Below, one piece after another: positions 33,801-46,300 of a DNA stretch of 64,000 nt. The notes below the pieces were generated by a model. The model was not told the DNA's origin. It ran no database searches and worked only from the letters and a program-made list of their open reading frames with translations. The stretch lies in contig JAVUNC010000004.1 of NCBI GenBank assembly GCA_032173965.1, positions 62,866,501 to 62,930,500 of the forward strand. Direction: 5' to 3'. Origin of the DNA: Sitta carolinensis (lineage: Eukaryota > Chordata > Aves > Passeriformes > Sittidae). Each line of letters opens with the position of its first letter. Within the stretch, counting starts at the first letter, position 1. Made by a program: the position numbers and the translations under genes.

Positions 33801-36074
33801 CTGAGCCTACATTAATCACCTTGCAAACACTTCAGTTGGAGTCAGACATTTAAAAGCTCAGGCACTGAAAAAAAGAAAACTGGGGGGAAAAGGCTGAAGT
33901 ATTTGGCAATTGGCGATATACATTAAGTTCCCTTGATATTATGGCTGGATTATCTTCTATCTCCACAGACTCCATTCCACAGTTATGACTCTTGTATTAG
34001 TAAGAGTCATTCAGGCATCACACAAAGGCAGCATTGATTTGTTATTCTGTAACTCTATCTGGATAACCAGGGAGAATTTATTTTGAAAAGATTCAGCAGG
34101 AGCCTTTTACTTTTTTTTCCGGCTGCCTATTAAACGAGTATGTAGCCAGGAAAATGGGACACAGAAACCATAAAATGGATGTGATCTGCACACGTTTTTC
34201 TCACAAGAAAACAAGTACAGTACATGTTTAACAGAAGGGAGTAGCTTCAGGGTTACATTATATAACGGAGCTGAATGCAAACTCTTGAATATACAGCACC
34301 TCAGGGAGGTACATTAGGAAAGGTACAAAAAGAAAAGTATTTTCTTCACACGAGGAAGGAGAAAATTTCTTCTTGAAACATGACTTGAGAGTCCCTCCTG
34401 GATGCCAGCACAGTTGGTTTGGCTCTGCAAACTAGCACATGCGAGGGTGATCTGTGGATTAAGGCTTACCTTCTCTCTACTTCCCATTGATGTTTGTTGG
34501 ACATTACTGAATGAAAAGCAAACATGCTGGAAGCTCAGTGACTAACAGAGGTATTTAAGGCCAAAAAAAATTCATGTACCAAGTCAATGACAAAATACTG
34601 CAGCAGCAGTTGTTCTGGAAAGCAGGTTTTGTTTTATATGGCCAGGTTCAGAATGAACAGAAATTGTTTCACAGAATACTGTCAGAATAGAAATCAAATA
34701 CAAATGTATTTGTGTGAAACCTGGGCATGTATTTTTAGGTGCACACACCCACACACATATGCATCCTGAATAGTTCATTCCCCTCCTCTGACACAATCAG
34801 GGATGCCTTCAAGAGGAAAATGAGCCCAGGCATGCTCCTAACCCAATCTGCCTGTGCCACCCCTATTTTAACTACATACTGTATCATGTAATGGCTTGAA
34901 AAGCTTTTTATTTTGATGACTTTTTCCTTTCTCTACATTCTCACAATGCTGCTCACTTTCCTTCAGCAATACAGTAACACAGCATATCAAACCTGAAATT
35001 CTGCAGTTTAGTGCTCAGTACCAAAGACTGCAGTAATTACGTTAGAGGAACAATCTCTTCAAAATATTATTTCTCATTTAGTTTTCCCACATTGGCTTAA
35101 GGCTTAAACCATGACCCAAGATCCCTTCAGCAAAATATCAATATGGAATCACTGCAGTCACTTGCAATTCGCTGATGGCAGCTTATTTGCATTCTCACCC
35201 CATGAGCAGATACTTGTATTTTAAACAGCAGTTACCCAGAAGGCTTTCCACAATTAACATGCAGGTTGTCAGTTTCAAGGTTATTCAAGCCAGCCGCAGT
35301 ATCTGCTTCCAAAATTAAACCTGCTCAGCTACTGTGGGCTCCTTAGAGTGTTTCCAAATCTCCAAATCCCACCTCATGCCTCCTGAATTGTGGTTCTCCT
35401 TCCCTCCCAGCAGTATTGGCTTTACTTTTTGTATGTCCAGATGGCCTTGATCACTTGTATCCTTCCTGATCTTCCCTGTGGTAATATATAAAGGCTGAAA
35501 AATCGTGCTACAAGCATATGGAGTAAGGTTTGCTAAAATGGATGATTTCATGATTAGTTAGACTGCTGAGAAACCTTAGACAGGAAGCAAAGATTTGCAG
35601 CCGTGTTTGACATGAAGTGTTCTGTCATAATGTGGGAAACCTTTGGCCCTAGGTGCTACCCTGTTGTGTTCGCCCCTCCAGAAGCTCTTCTGATATTTCA
35701 CAGGCATCAGAGGGTCCATTTCCATTACCAGACTCCACCAGAAGTGAAGGATTCAGCACTCTGTCCTCCCTTCAGCCCCACAGACAGCAGCTGGCACAGC
35801 AGACCTGGAACTGCTCCTGCAGGACTGACAGTGCTACAGAAGGAACATTTCTGACATCAACAAGGAGAGCAGGACTTCAGCTGGCCAGGGCAGCACATCA
35901 CACCCACCCCACCAGCACCCTGCAGTACAACAGCCTCCAAAAGGACAACAAAGCTTCATTTTAACTGACACCAAAAACCTGGTTTTACTGTGCCCTTTAA
36001 GCTTTGGACAACTGGAGTAATTCTATGAAGAGCAGGTGTAAGAAACTACTCCAGAGAAAGGGGAAAGAAGAACC
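30856..36074. other. Intergenic region, HECA side
   Basis: About 5.2 kb of AT-rich sequence with no supported gene. A GC-richer patch at about 32420-32680 carries overlapping minus-strand open frames (66-76 codons) without domains. HECA 3' UTR sequence probably starts at its left end near 36075. Confidence 0.55.
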
Positions 36075-36095
36075 CACACCATTAGTTGTCTGGTA

Positions 36096-36101
36096 TTTAT
36101 T
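36096..36101 (-). promoter_or_regulatory. Candidate distal HECA polyadenylation signal
   Basis: AATAAA on the minus strand, about 4.06 kb after the HECA stop, followed within 30 bases by a GT-rich element. Alternative upstream hexamers exist at 38989-38984 and 36637-36632. Confidence 0.45.
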
Positions 36102-36198
36102 ACTTTTTAATACAGAGAACTCACAACAAAATATTCTCTAACAACACAATTAAGTGATATCATAACCAATTATTTTAATTTCATCAACATTCATTTGC

Positions 36199-36206
36199 TA
36201 TGTACA
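36199..36206 (-). promoter_or_regulatory. Pumilio-type element near distal end of HECA 3' UTR
   Basis: TGTACATA on the minus strand fits UGUANAUA exactly, about 100 bases upstream of the distal AATAAA. It is relevant only if the long 3' UTR form is made. Confidence 0.35.
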
Positions 36207-36351
36207 TATTCTTCCATCTGCAAAAGTGCAATCCAAGAATGTCTCAACGAGAAACCTTTATGGACAAGTATATTTCTGAGGGGTTTTCTCACCAGTGGCC
36301 TTACAACATGTTTGTCCTTGGTTACTTGGTACAGCAAAATGAGGAATACAT

Positions 36352-36365
36352 GGGGGGGGGGGGGG
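36352..36365 (+). repeat. G14 homopolymer (C14 on the HECA strand)
   Basis: An uninterrupted run of 14 G within the probable HECA 3' UTR, followed by a purine-rich AAGAAAAAAG stretch. Such runs are error-prone in sequencing, and the length may not be exact. Confidence 0.8.
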
Positions 36366-39078
36366 AAGAAAAAAGAAAAATATTGGGCTAGATGCCTCCC
36401 TTGTAGGAATATTCCTTATTTTTCCAATTAAACTCATTACAAATACAATGCTCATTACTGGAGATGTTAATATAGAGACTATAGGCTAGTCTATGGTTCT
36501 GGCTATAAAACACTGTAGTTTTAATGACTCTGCAGCATTAGACAGAACAACAATTTCAGGCTGTTCACATTGGCAGATGTCAAATTACACATCAGCATGT
36601 AAAAGATGTTTGTTAGTTATGGTTATAAAAATTTATTTGTAGACATCTTACTGATGGATGAAATCAGTTTTATACATCCAAAATATGAAGTCTACCTAAA
36701 TGTAAGCCTCTCCTATGGAAAGAAGAGTTAACTACTGGAAAAAAAAAGCATTTGCACATGCAACTCCTATTACTATCACAAGGAGTATCGTGCACTTGAG
36801 TAGAATGAATCTCCAAATCCAGAGGACAGCATTCTCATTTACAGAACATACTTCAGGCAAATTTAATCTGACCATGAGCCAGCTTAAAAAGAACACACAG
36901 CACCAGAAAAATGAAAGGTAATGAAGAATAAACTAGCCAAATAAGCAAAGCAAGCAGCTCCCTAGCTAGGGAGGTAATTTCCCTTATGATGCATCTGGAA
37001 GCTCATGACTACTTCCAGTGCTTGTCAAGACAGAAAGCAGAGCAACTGTGGTCTAGTTTAACCTTCAAATTAGCCATTAGGTCCCAAAGAAGTTGCATTT
37101 GCACTTCTACTTCTGTAAAGACCAGGAAAACTCTCGTGGGAAAGGTAAGGGTGGACTGTTTGACTGGAATCTGCACCTTACAGAAAATCGTGCATTTTGC
37201 AGTAACCCAAGAGCAGCTTTCAGTACCAACAAGAAGCAGGGAAATTAGGGATAATTTACTTTGGAGTGAAAGTTCAGAAGAATCCTTCTGTAGCTCAGCT
37301 GGTTTCCACTGAGGATCATTTTTACAGTGCTATGTGTGCTGCTAGCCTCCAGTTGAGAGATGCATTTTACAAGAAAATAGGCATTTCCTCAAGCAGTAGA
37401 TAAGACTCACTTAACAGCAGAATTAAAAGGAAAAGCTGGCAAAGAACTAAACTGTTTTCTTAGATAGATTTGTATGTAATTCCTTATCAGTGTTAAGACT
37501 TTAAATGCAATTTTCCCCTCCCATTTTCTCAGTCTGCTCCATTCCTGGTTTCGACTTGGATGTATTATACAATCTCATACACGTGCTTTTAAAGCTGACC
37601 ATATTCCCTTTATTCCATGTCCACTCGTTTTTGATTGTCACACATACAGGTCTAGAGAGGCATCCAAGAACTTAAAGGGCAGAATTACAAATTAAGCTAC
37701 TCTAAGGGAAGCAAGAGAACAAGTATCTAGGACAACTCCAGATCCCACTTCTCCCCTACCACGTGCATTGTACAGTGACACCTCCTCCCACCACTGCACA
37801 AAAAAGTGAGCACCCAGTGCCATGTATCCCATGTGGGCACTGACACCCCAGACTCACAACATGTGACTGGCACTCAAGACCAAACCTACAGTAAGAGATG
37901 TGTGCTTTAATTGCTCTCTTTAATTGCTTAATTACAGGAGCTTTGTCTTTGCTGTATGATTTCAGGCCACTGTCTGGTCTGATTCTTACAGTACTGCCAG
38001 GCAACACGACTGCAACCTTGTGAGCCACCCTAACTCCTGCAGGTTGCTCAACACACCATCAAAGCTGAAGGGCTCATCCTTCTGGAGGAGTTAAGCCAAA
38101 TTATAATTTGATTGCTCTTCACAAGGGAAGTCTACACTGCACAGCTAATTAGGTTTTATCTGCTAGAAACCTTCTTCCTGCCCAGGTGCCCCCAGGGCAG
38201 GTGCTGCTCAGATGGACAAGGGGAGCAGTGCTGGTGCCACTGCACTGGGCTCGGTGTAACTCTGCGGTAGCCATGCAAGGATAGCCTTAGGAGTCCCTCA
38301 AAGTCCTTCCCATAATTCTCCCAGAAGAAGAGACAGGTTTTCCCAAAACTGTTAGAAACTGGACAACTGCACAGAACCCCAAGAACGTGCTCCAGACCCA
38401 AAGCCAAGCCCAGAACTCGCAGGGAAGGAAAACAGAGCACGAGCTGGGTGGCACCCAAGGATACTGCCTGTGAACTGTGCCAACACAGGCACTCCGTGCA
38501 GCTCAGGTACTGCCTGAAGGGCAGCCAGTGCTAAAAGGAGCTAATTCTGCAGAGAAGACAGCCAGGATATAACACTCTGAGCCTAGCATTTTTACAAAGA
38601 AACATGGATATTCAGCTTGAGTTTCATGTGCACGATCATTTCTTAATTCAGCAGAAAGTGTAATTCTCAGACCAACATAGGAAAAAACACTGTTTTGGCT
38701 TCCAAGTTTTTGTTTTCCTTCCCAGGGTGGCAGACTATCAGGGCCATTTTCAAGACCATGATTTCAAAAGATACACTCCAAAAAGATTCTAATTTGGAAA
38801 AACAGAAGACTTCAGAAGAAACAAAAAATAATCCCACCATGTAAACAGAAACAAAACCCACAGTTATCCAGTGGACAAACACTTCATGAATACACTATTG
38901 AAAAAAACAAAAAAACCCAATGTCCCTTAAATCTCAATTGATTTGAGAAACCAAGCAAAAGATTAATGACCTATTTTAAAAAGTTTATTTAAGGGAGAAA
39001 TGGGAGTCAAGAAACAACAACTGCAGAGTCTACAGGGCCGAGCTCTCTCATACAAATTCACTGCTTAATGCAGTCTAT

Positions 39079-39086
39079 TATGTACA
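39079..39086 (-). promoter_or_regulatory. Pumilio-type element in HECA 3' UTR
   Basis: TGTACATA on the minus strand fits UGUANAUA exactly, about 1.07 kb after the stop codon. Confidence 0.4.
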
Positions 39087-40009
39087 GCACAGAGGCATGT
39101 AGAAAGTGGATATGCTAAGTTTGCTTTCCTGAAACATCTTGTTTTTAGATCCTAGTCTGAACACAATTTTAAAGACAAAGGTGAAGCAATTAATTGTTTT
39201 AAAAAGTGATGACGTGTTTTGTACTCAGTACCTCTCAGCTCATACAGGTCTGAGGACCCAGATCCCACTTCATGGTTCTCCTGCCACACCAGCCACACAA
39301 ACCTGCAGCAGGCAGCAAAGCCTCAGTCCCAGCAGGCACACACAATCACATCCCTGCTCAGCTCAGCCAGTTCCTTCCCTAAAATGTCTGTGAAGGAACA
39401 CATTTAAATAAAGCATTTTAAGATCTCCAGCTTGTTTTGGTATGAGCAGATGACCCAGCTGACATGAGAGCCCTGTTGGAAGAACACTACTGCCTGCACT
39501 ATAAGTCAGTGAGGGCAATGCACACTGAACACACATGGCAGGAAGACACAATGCCAAAAGAATTCATTCAAGATTGCATTTGCTGGCACACATTTACATT
39601 CACTTGTCAGGATACCTTAGTTTACCCCGGCCGTGGGAAATCTGAAAGAAAGCCTGCTGAGGGGACTGGCAACACAGGGCCAGCTCCTGCACCCCTGGGA
39701 ACCAATGCAGAAGGCTGAATGAAAGCAACAGTAACAGAATCATTTCTTTCCAAGGATTTCCCATTTCCACCAAGCTGAAGGAACAACGCTATGCAATTAA
39801 CCATTTTCCAACCGGACATATTTCTCTGTCCCTTATGTCTCCCCACACCCTTCCTATAAATTGTATTACAACAATACAAAAAATAAACCCAAATCATTTT
39901 TAGCTGAACTTTACCCCATACATGGGATATATTGAAAGGCCATTAAATTGGCTTGCCTCCAACCTTCACAGAGATCTTCTCAGGAGGATTCTGGTTTTAA
40001 CAACATGTA

Positions 40010-40031
40010 TATATACATATTAATATGTACA
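40010..40031 (-). promoter_or_regulatory. Pair of Pumilio-type elements in proximal HECA 3' UTR
   Basis: On the transcript strand TGTACATA (40031-40024) and TGTATATA (40017-40010) both fit UGUANAUA, the Pumilio response element. They begin about 130 bases after the stop codon and overlap a perfect 16-bp palindrome TACATATTAATATGTA (40014-40029). Motif matches are direct; function is inferred. Confidence 0.5.
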
Positions 40032-40157
40032 CTGACAAAGAAGCTGCTCTTTCAGTTAGAAAAGAAATTAGATTTCATCACAGAATGAATCCTATAAAAA
40101 GATATGTAATAAAGTTGAAATACCCATAAAATAGCTATTACTAAAGCAAAGCTTTCG

Positions 40158-40322
40158 TCAATAAGCCTCCAAAACTTTAAATGAAGAAAATGGCTTCACG
40201 AAGTGGTAGTCTAGATTTCCACAGTGAGGACACTGCTGGACGTTGCTGTATTCAGAGAAATACTGCATGCCAATCCGCACATCTATTACTGGCTTCCCAC
40301 AGTGCTTACAGTTTAGGCGAGC
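40158..40322 (-). CDS. HECA: HECA terminal coding exon 4
   Basis: A strong T-rich acceptor (GTTTGTTTGTGTTTTACAG) precedes 54 codons and a stop at 40160-40158. The exon encodes ARLNCKHCGKPVIDVRIGMQ, YFSEYSNVQQCPHCGNLDYH and FVKPFSSFKVLEAY. The two CxxC pairs (CKHC, CPHC) form a treble-clef or zinc-ribbon-like pattern. The C-terminal residues match the known HECA C-terminus. Confidence 0.95.
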   Translation of the reverse strand, partial: ARLNCKHCGKPVIDVRIGMQYFSEYSNVQQCPHCGNLDYHFVKPFSSFKVLEAY

Positions 40323-43300
40323 CTGTAAAACACAAACAAACAAAAAAACCTTTTTGAAATCACCACACTCCCCTCAGCTCCTCACCTCTCTGGAAAAGAA
40401 GGCGCCAGAGGCAGTGCCCTGTCCTCCTCAGCAGGAGAAGGGGTCAGTCAGGAAACTGGGATGGGATATGCTGGGAAAGACATTCCTCACCTGGACTGGG
40501 AACTTGCAGGCACACACCATGCCTTTCAGATTAAAGACCACCACCAAATTCTGGGGAGTGGGTCACCTCCCACTCTGATTGATGGAAGGTAGAGAATATC
40601 AAGGTTTATTTTGTGCTGCTTAATCTCCGAATCAATTCCTCAATCCCCAGCACAAGAAGTGTTGCCTCAATAAATCGTTAATGAAGCATTGAAGCAAAGA
40701 GAGAAATTTCATGTTTATGCCATGCAATTCAATCATTTAGGCTGATGTTTGAACATCTGTCTATGAAATATATCAGCATTTTAATCTTTTAGCTTAACAA
40801 ATGTGTAACTTGATCTACTTTATCAGAGCAACATGGTATTGTGTCACTTTAAGTGTCTATTTAAACATTTATAGTACATATCAGGTTATACAAACTAAAC
40901 ATCACTTCAACACACAAACTATTCTACTAAATCCAACTGAGAAAGAAGCAACATTAACTGGGTGGATATGAGAAATAATTCAAGGTCATGGGTGAGGATG
41001 GACAGAGCTATTAATATTCAGCTGTTACAATAAAGTGAGACTTCAGAAGAAATCCAGCTGAGAAACACAGCCCATCTGATACCAGGCAGCATGAAAGCTC
41101 AGCAAGCCCTTTGGAATACTCAAGGGAAGCAGAAACGATTTGAGACTGTAAAGAAATTAAAGAGTAAAGGTGGCAAACGAGCAGCAAGGGCCTGAGCTGC
41201 ACCGTAGTTGAACCTCACAGCCCAATACACTAATGAAAGCTCTCCACTGAAAAGAACAAAAAGTATTGTCTAGGCCATCTTGATTTAAGGGATTTTCCTG
41301 GATGAGGAGAGGAGGAAACTATTAAAGTAATATCCCTGTTGAGACCAGATGCAAAAAGAAACAAATCAACAGCTTCACTGCTATCTGCCCTGCTTGAAAA
41401 GCAGAAATTTTAAGAAATTCAATCTACTAGGTTATGAATTTTTATGGAATTCTTAACCGAAGTGTTTTCTCCTTTACTAGTGTTCAGCACATCAGCTAAG
41501 AGTTAGTAATCTGACAGTGGTTGCAGTTTGTTATTCCACATGCAAATTTGTGATGCAGAATTAAATATTTTGAAGCAAGGCATGAAATTACTTAAAATAA
41601 ATCCAGAAAGGCAATTTGGAATTATATTATATACCACATTTAAATGTCATTATTCTGTATGCACAGAATCATCTGTAACAATCATGGTGAAACAATAATG
41701 CTTATTATCTGGCAATCACAGTGAGTGCAGCTAATGCTTTTATAGTCAGTTCTTGTACCATGTACTGTCACACTGTCCATTATTCATATAATTAGGGCTC
41801 TTGTATAATGAGCTCTTAAATATTTTCTTGTACATTTAACAGAAGCAATTCAGATTTAAAGCTGCTGACTTTTACAAAGGTAGCAAGTCAGTATCAGTGC
41901 TTTCTTTACCTTTAAAAGTTCCTATTTAAAAATAAAACTTAGGGCCTCAAGGGACACTAAATTTGGAGGTAATACATCAGTCTGTAGTTATAATTGCTAC
42001 CAATGTCACCTTAAACAGCAGAAGCAATAACACTTGTCTTCTGATCAACACATTTTGGTAAATATGTTACATTTAAAATAAACTGTCATTTTGCATATTG
42101 ACAAAATGGTACTTCAGATGGCTCTGAAGTATGCACATTGCCCCGAAGTGACCCCAGTTTGAATGGGGGCATCTCTGCAAGGCTCCTATCCTGACCCACT
42201 GCCACCACCTGTGTGTCCGAGCATCTGGAGCAGAGCACTCAGCCATTCCCAGATGTTTTTTCACAGCTGTCTACCACCACCTGCACAGCAGAAGTGCTCT
42301 GTCCATCACACGGACAATTAATTCCCAGTAATGCAAACAAGCCTGCTGTCTCAGGCACTCTGGAGTGCTCCAGGCCTTTGGATCTTCCTCTCTCAAGGCA
42401 CAGATTAGGTGAGCATGTAATGAACACGAAGGTGCTCCAGGCTGTGGTGGGTGAGTACCACCATCAGGGTCAGCCCCAACAAAGATTAAGGAGAGCTGAG
42501 TAATCTCCAAGCACAAAGACACTTTGGACCTTCCTGTTCCCATGGTGCCTTTTTGCTACAAGTATGATAAAACAAAATTTATGAACTAAAAAACCCGGAA
42601 ACATGAAGTATCTGCTCAAAATGTGGAACTATACGTGACACTAGAGATGCTAGTGATGAAGCATCAGATTTAATTACCAATGCATTTAAAGGGAGCTTCA
42701 GTTAAAAACATAAATGTATTAACCACTGACCCTTGCAATGTCTAGCTAAAGGCCATTGTACCTCTAAAGACAAAGGGACAGAGACCCATCAGCCCTCTCG
42801 TATTGCACTCATAGATAGAGGCTGGAAAAGAAGGATAGAAGGAGGAAGGGAGCCTTGACTTCACCTAATTAGTTGGAATTTCACCTTATGAGTCTTACTT
42901 ATGTAGGGTACTAACCTGACAACAGGGAGATGCTGCCAGAATATCGTAGGTATACATAGTTCCCAGCTGATGCCAGCTTCCATCCCATCGGGACTTGCAC
43001 TTAATGCAGATAATTTTGTGAACCCCTTCTAAGCAGTCTACACAAACAGCATAGAGGTGCATAAGCCTTCCTGTGGACAGAAAAGACACATCTTAAGGAG
43101 CTGAAAAGAGAAGATTAAAACAGACATTTTCTGCAATGTGGTATCTGACCTTTAGTGATACAAATCACACCTTATTTTTTTTTCTTTATAAAGAGTGAAT
43201 GACAAAGTAACAAGTACTTCTCTATCGGAAATACACCGGGCTTGACTGAAGCTATGCAGAACTCAGGAATTAGTCATCATCCTGCCCACTCACCCTTACA

Positions 43301-46300
43301 TCATTTGCTGGTAGGTCTTAGCAAAATATTTTATAAAAGGGGTTGCTAAACCTCCAAGAAGAGATGCCAGGTTAAGCCATAAAATCAGCTGCTGTGTTTC
43401 CAAAACCAGACTATTGCCCTAGCTGCATCCCCATCTGACATAAGAAGTGGAGAAGTGCTGAAGCTTATTAGCAAACTTGGTACAGATTAATTTAACAACT
43501 TGCTGGTATCTTCCAGCAAAGAGGGAACCAACGACCTAATAATTCCCATAGAAAAAGGCAACAGTCAGAAGAGCAAACCTTTGTCACATACTTTCTTCTG
43601 ACTGCTCATTAACAAAATGTTTATTTACATTATATCCAAAGACTTTAACATGCCTTGCAGAACTATCAATATATTAAGCTCTGTCATGACCTTAGGCTCT
43701 GTATGCACAATGACTTTCAAAACCTGAATTACATTTACTTCCGTAAGAAAGAAGTGGCTCAGACTTGGAAATCAAATATTTTCACTACATACATGTGCTT
43801 AAACTAACCAATGCAAAATCTGAGACTGACTTTCACAAAAAAAAAAAAAAAAAATCTTACATAAATTATAAAGATCTGGCACCTAGATTATGCCTGACTT
43901 GTAGTGACTAAATTGATTTGCAATTTAATAGTTGGCTATTAGAAGTGGCCTGACACCAAGCACTAATCCTGTAACATACCAGATTTTGCACTGCTACATA
44001 AAACAGAGCTAAGCTGTAGTGAAGTTACAGATCAGAAACAAAACAGGACTGTGTTTAACATGTGTTCACCTTGGATTGCAACTTGTGCTCTTTAGCATCA
44101 AAGCACATCACAAAATGTAATTTAACAGACCCACATCTTGCAATGTGTCACAACTCTTCTACAAAAATGGGAACAAAATATTAATAATTTATGATTAGTC
44201 TATATCAGACGCTTCTGAAATTAGTAGTCTGTGTTTTTTACTCATTTTGGTTTTTAAGCCAATTATTTTAGAAAAACAAAAAAAAAATAAGACTTCTTAA
44301 AATATACATACAAAAATATACTTGTTAGTGTGAGCTGGTAAAAATTGAGTTATTCTACACTAGCTCATTCAGCTCTAGAAAACATGATGGGATGAAACTA
44401 AGCTGTATATCATATACCTGCAATACATATAATTAACTCTGTTCCTAATACTATAATAAAGTCTGTTCCTAAAGTGAACACTTGAGATTAGTGATGTTCA
44501 AACAACTCCACACAGAGCAGTTGTGTTGAGCAGGAAGATAAACAACTTTCCCCATCTGAAGTTCTGCACTGTTTCTGCAGTTTAAAATACTACATTCCCC
44601 TACCACTTAATTTTCAGGATACTTTTTGTGTAGGAAATGAGGCACCTGGTATCTTAAACATGCCTGAAGTGAAACAAGTCATTTTCTGTTCTGAAAGGAA
44701 AATAACAGCCTGGAACAGCACCTTACAGCTTAATTTCATTTCAAAGAGTACTTCTGGTAATAAACCATTTTACCCAGGACAAGAAAGCAAAAATTTTAAC
44801 GATTAATTATTCATAACAACTTGTTTGAACAAGTTTTTCAAATATATCATCCAACAGTTAAGAAATAATTAAGGTTAAAAAAAAAATTCACAGTTTCATT
44901 CTTAGTGGCAAATGTTAACAAACGATGAGTTTCATTATTACTAAACCAGCTTTTTGTACTGATAAAATCACAAGCACATTGTGTGACTCCCCACCAAAGC
45001 AAGTAAGCGTAGTTATCTCACATATGTACATTCTGTTTATCCTGGAACTTTCCTGGCTTGTACATTAGCCTATCACATTTTCTCCATAAAGTACATTAGG
45101 CAAGACAGAAACAATAATGTTAGCATGAATACAGTTTAGTGACTTAGTGCATAGTGATTTAAGGAAAGAAAAAAAATAAAATACAAAGTTTACTGAGCAA
45201 AGGTATGTTACATAACACATATTATGACCATGCATGGGATACAATGTATTTTATTGAAAGGTGAGAAACTCTAATGTTAAAACACCTCTGGTTAATCCCT
45301 TATGGACACACTTTTCAACGTCTTACGCTTTTGACCAGCAGACCAGCAATACCTTCTCTGATTTATTTTAGCCATGCTGGCTGCCAGCAGCCTGCAGGAC
45401 AGGCACATCTAGCCACGTACCACCCTGATCAATTAAGTCTGGGCCACAGCTTTCAGGAAGACCTAAAGCTCATGCTGGCCCACATTCATTTGTTTCTCTA
45501 GGAGGAAAAAAGAAACAGGTGCTATGGTCTCAACTCATCTGAGAGCTAGGAATAATGAAGACATAGCTCAAGCACATGCAAGTTGGGAAGTAATTTTAAA
45601 ACCTTCACTACTACACTGCTGCTTTAACAGACCATATTAAAAGCTTACTCTTACTATCTCCAACCTCTCCAGACTACAGCCTTTTACATATTTAAGAAGT
45701 AATACTTTCCTATAAAACAAAACTGATACTCTCTAGTCTGAAAGCAGATGAGAGGTACCTCCCCCTCATCAGTGGTACAAATACAGCTTTCACCCCGGCT
45801 CAGCACAGCTGCTTAAATTGAAAAGGTTGTTTAAAAGGCTGATGTGCATCTTAGAGTAAAGTTCCCAAGAGATAAATGAGCATGCATATGCTACAGAATG
45901 GACTGGCTGGAAAACCTTCCCATGGTCTACCTAGAAATCAGATCAGAACTTGTTTAGTTGTAAGCCCAAACACAAGGCATAGATCTTTCTACACAGCATC
46001 TTTTTGTAATTCCTTTTAAGTGCTTCGATCGGATCCACATGAGTATTTCGGACATTACTTCAAGCTTTACAGAACTGCTTAACAATGCAGAATTGGGATG
46101 AAAATCTCTAATGGCAGGGACAGGGCACAGAAGGCAGTTCCATCATTTAATGAAACCTAGCATGACTGACAGACAACCTGTACCTTGAAGGTGACAGGGA
46201 ACATCATATTCAATCTCATCATGTCTTGACGGGCTAAGGAACAGGGTCCCGTCCACCAGGGGAAACTGTTCAAACACTGGCAGCGCCCTGTGGCACAGAG

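Larger units (their letters stand above)
36075..40157 (-). other. HECA: HECA 3' untranslated region (probable, about 4 kb)
   Basis: Sequence downstream of the HECA stop contains no other gene. The most distal good minus-strand AATAAA is at 36101-36096, followed by GT-rich ACTAATGGTGTGGG. Earlier hexamers are at 38989-38984 and 36637-36632. Human HECA also has a 3' UTR of several kilobases (from memory), so about 4 kb is plausible. A G14 run (36352-36365, C14 in the transcript) and four Pumilio-type motifs lie within it. The extent is inferred. Confidence 0.5.
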
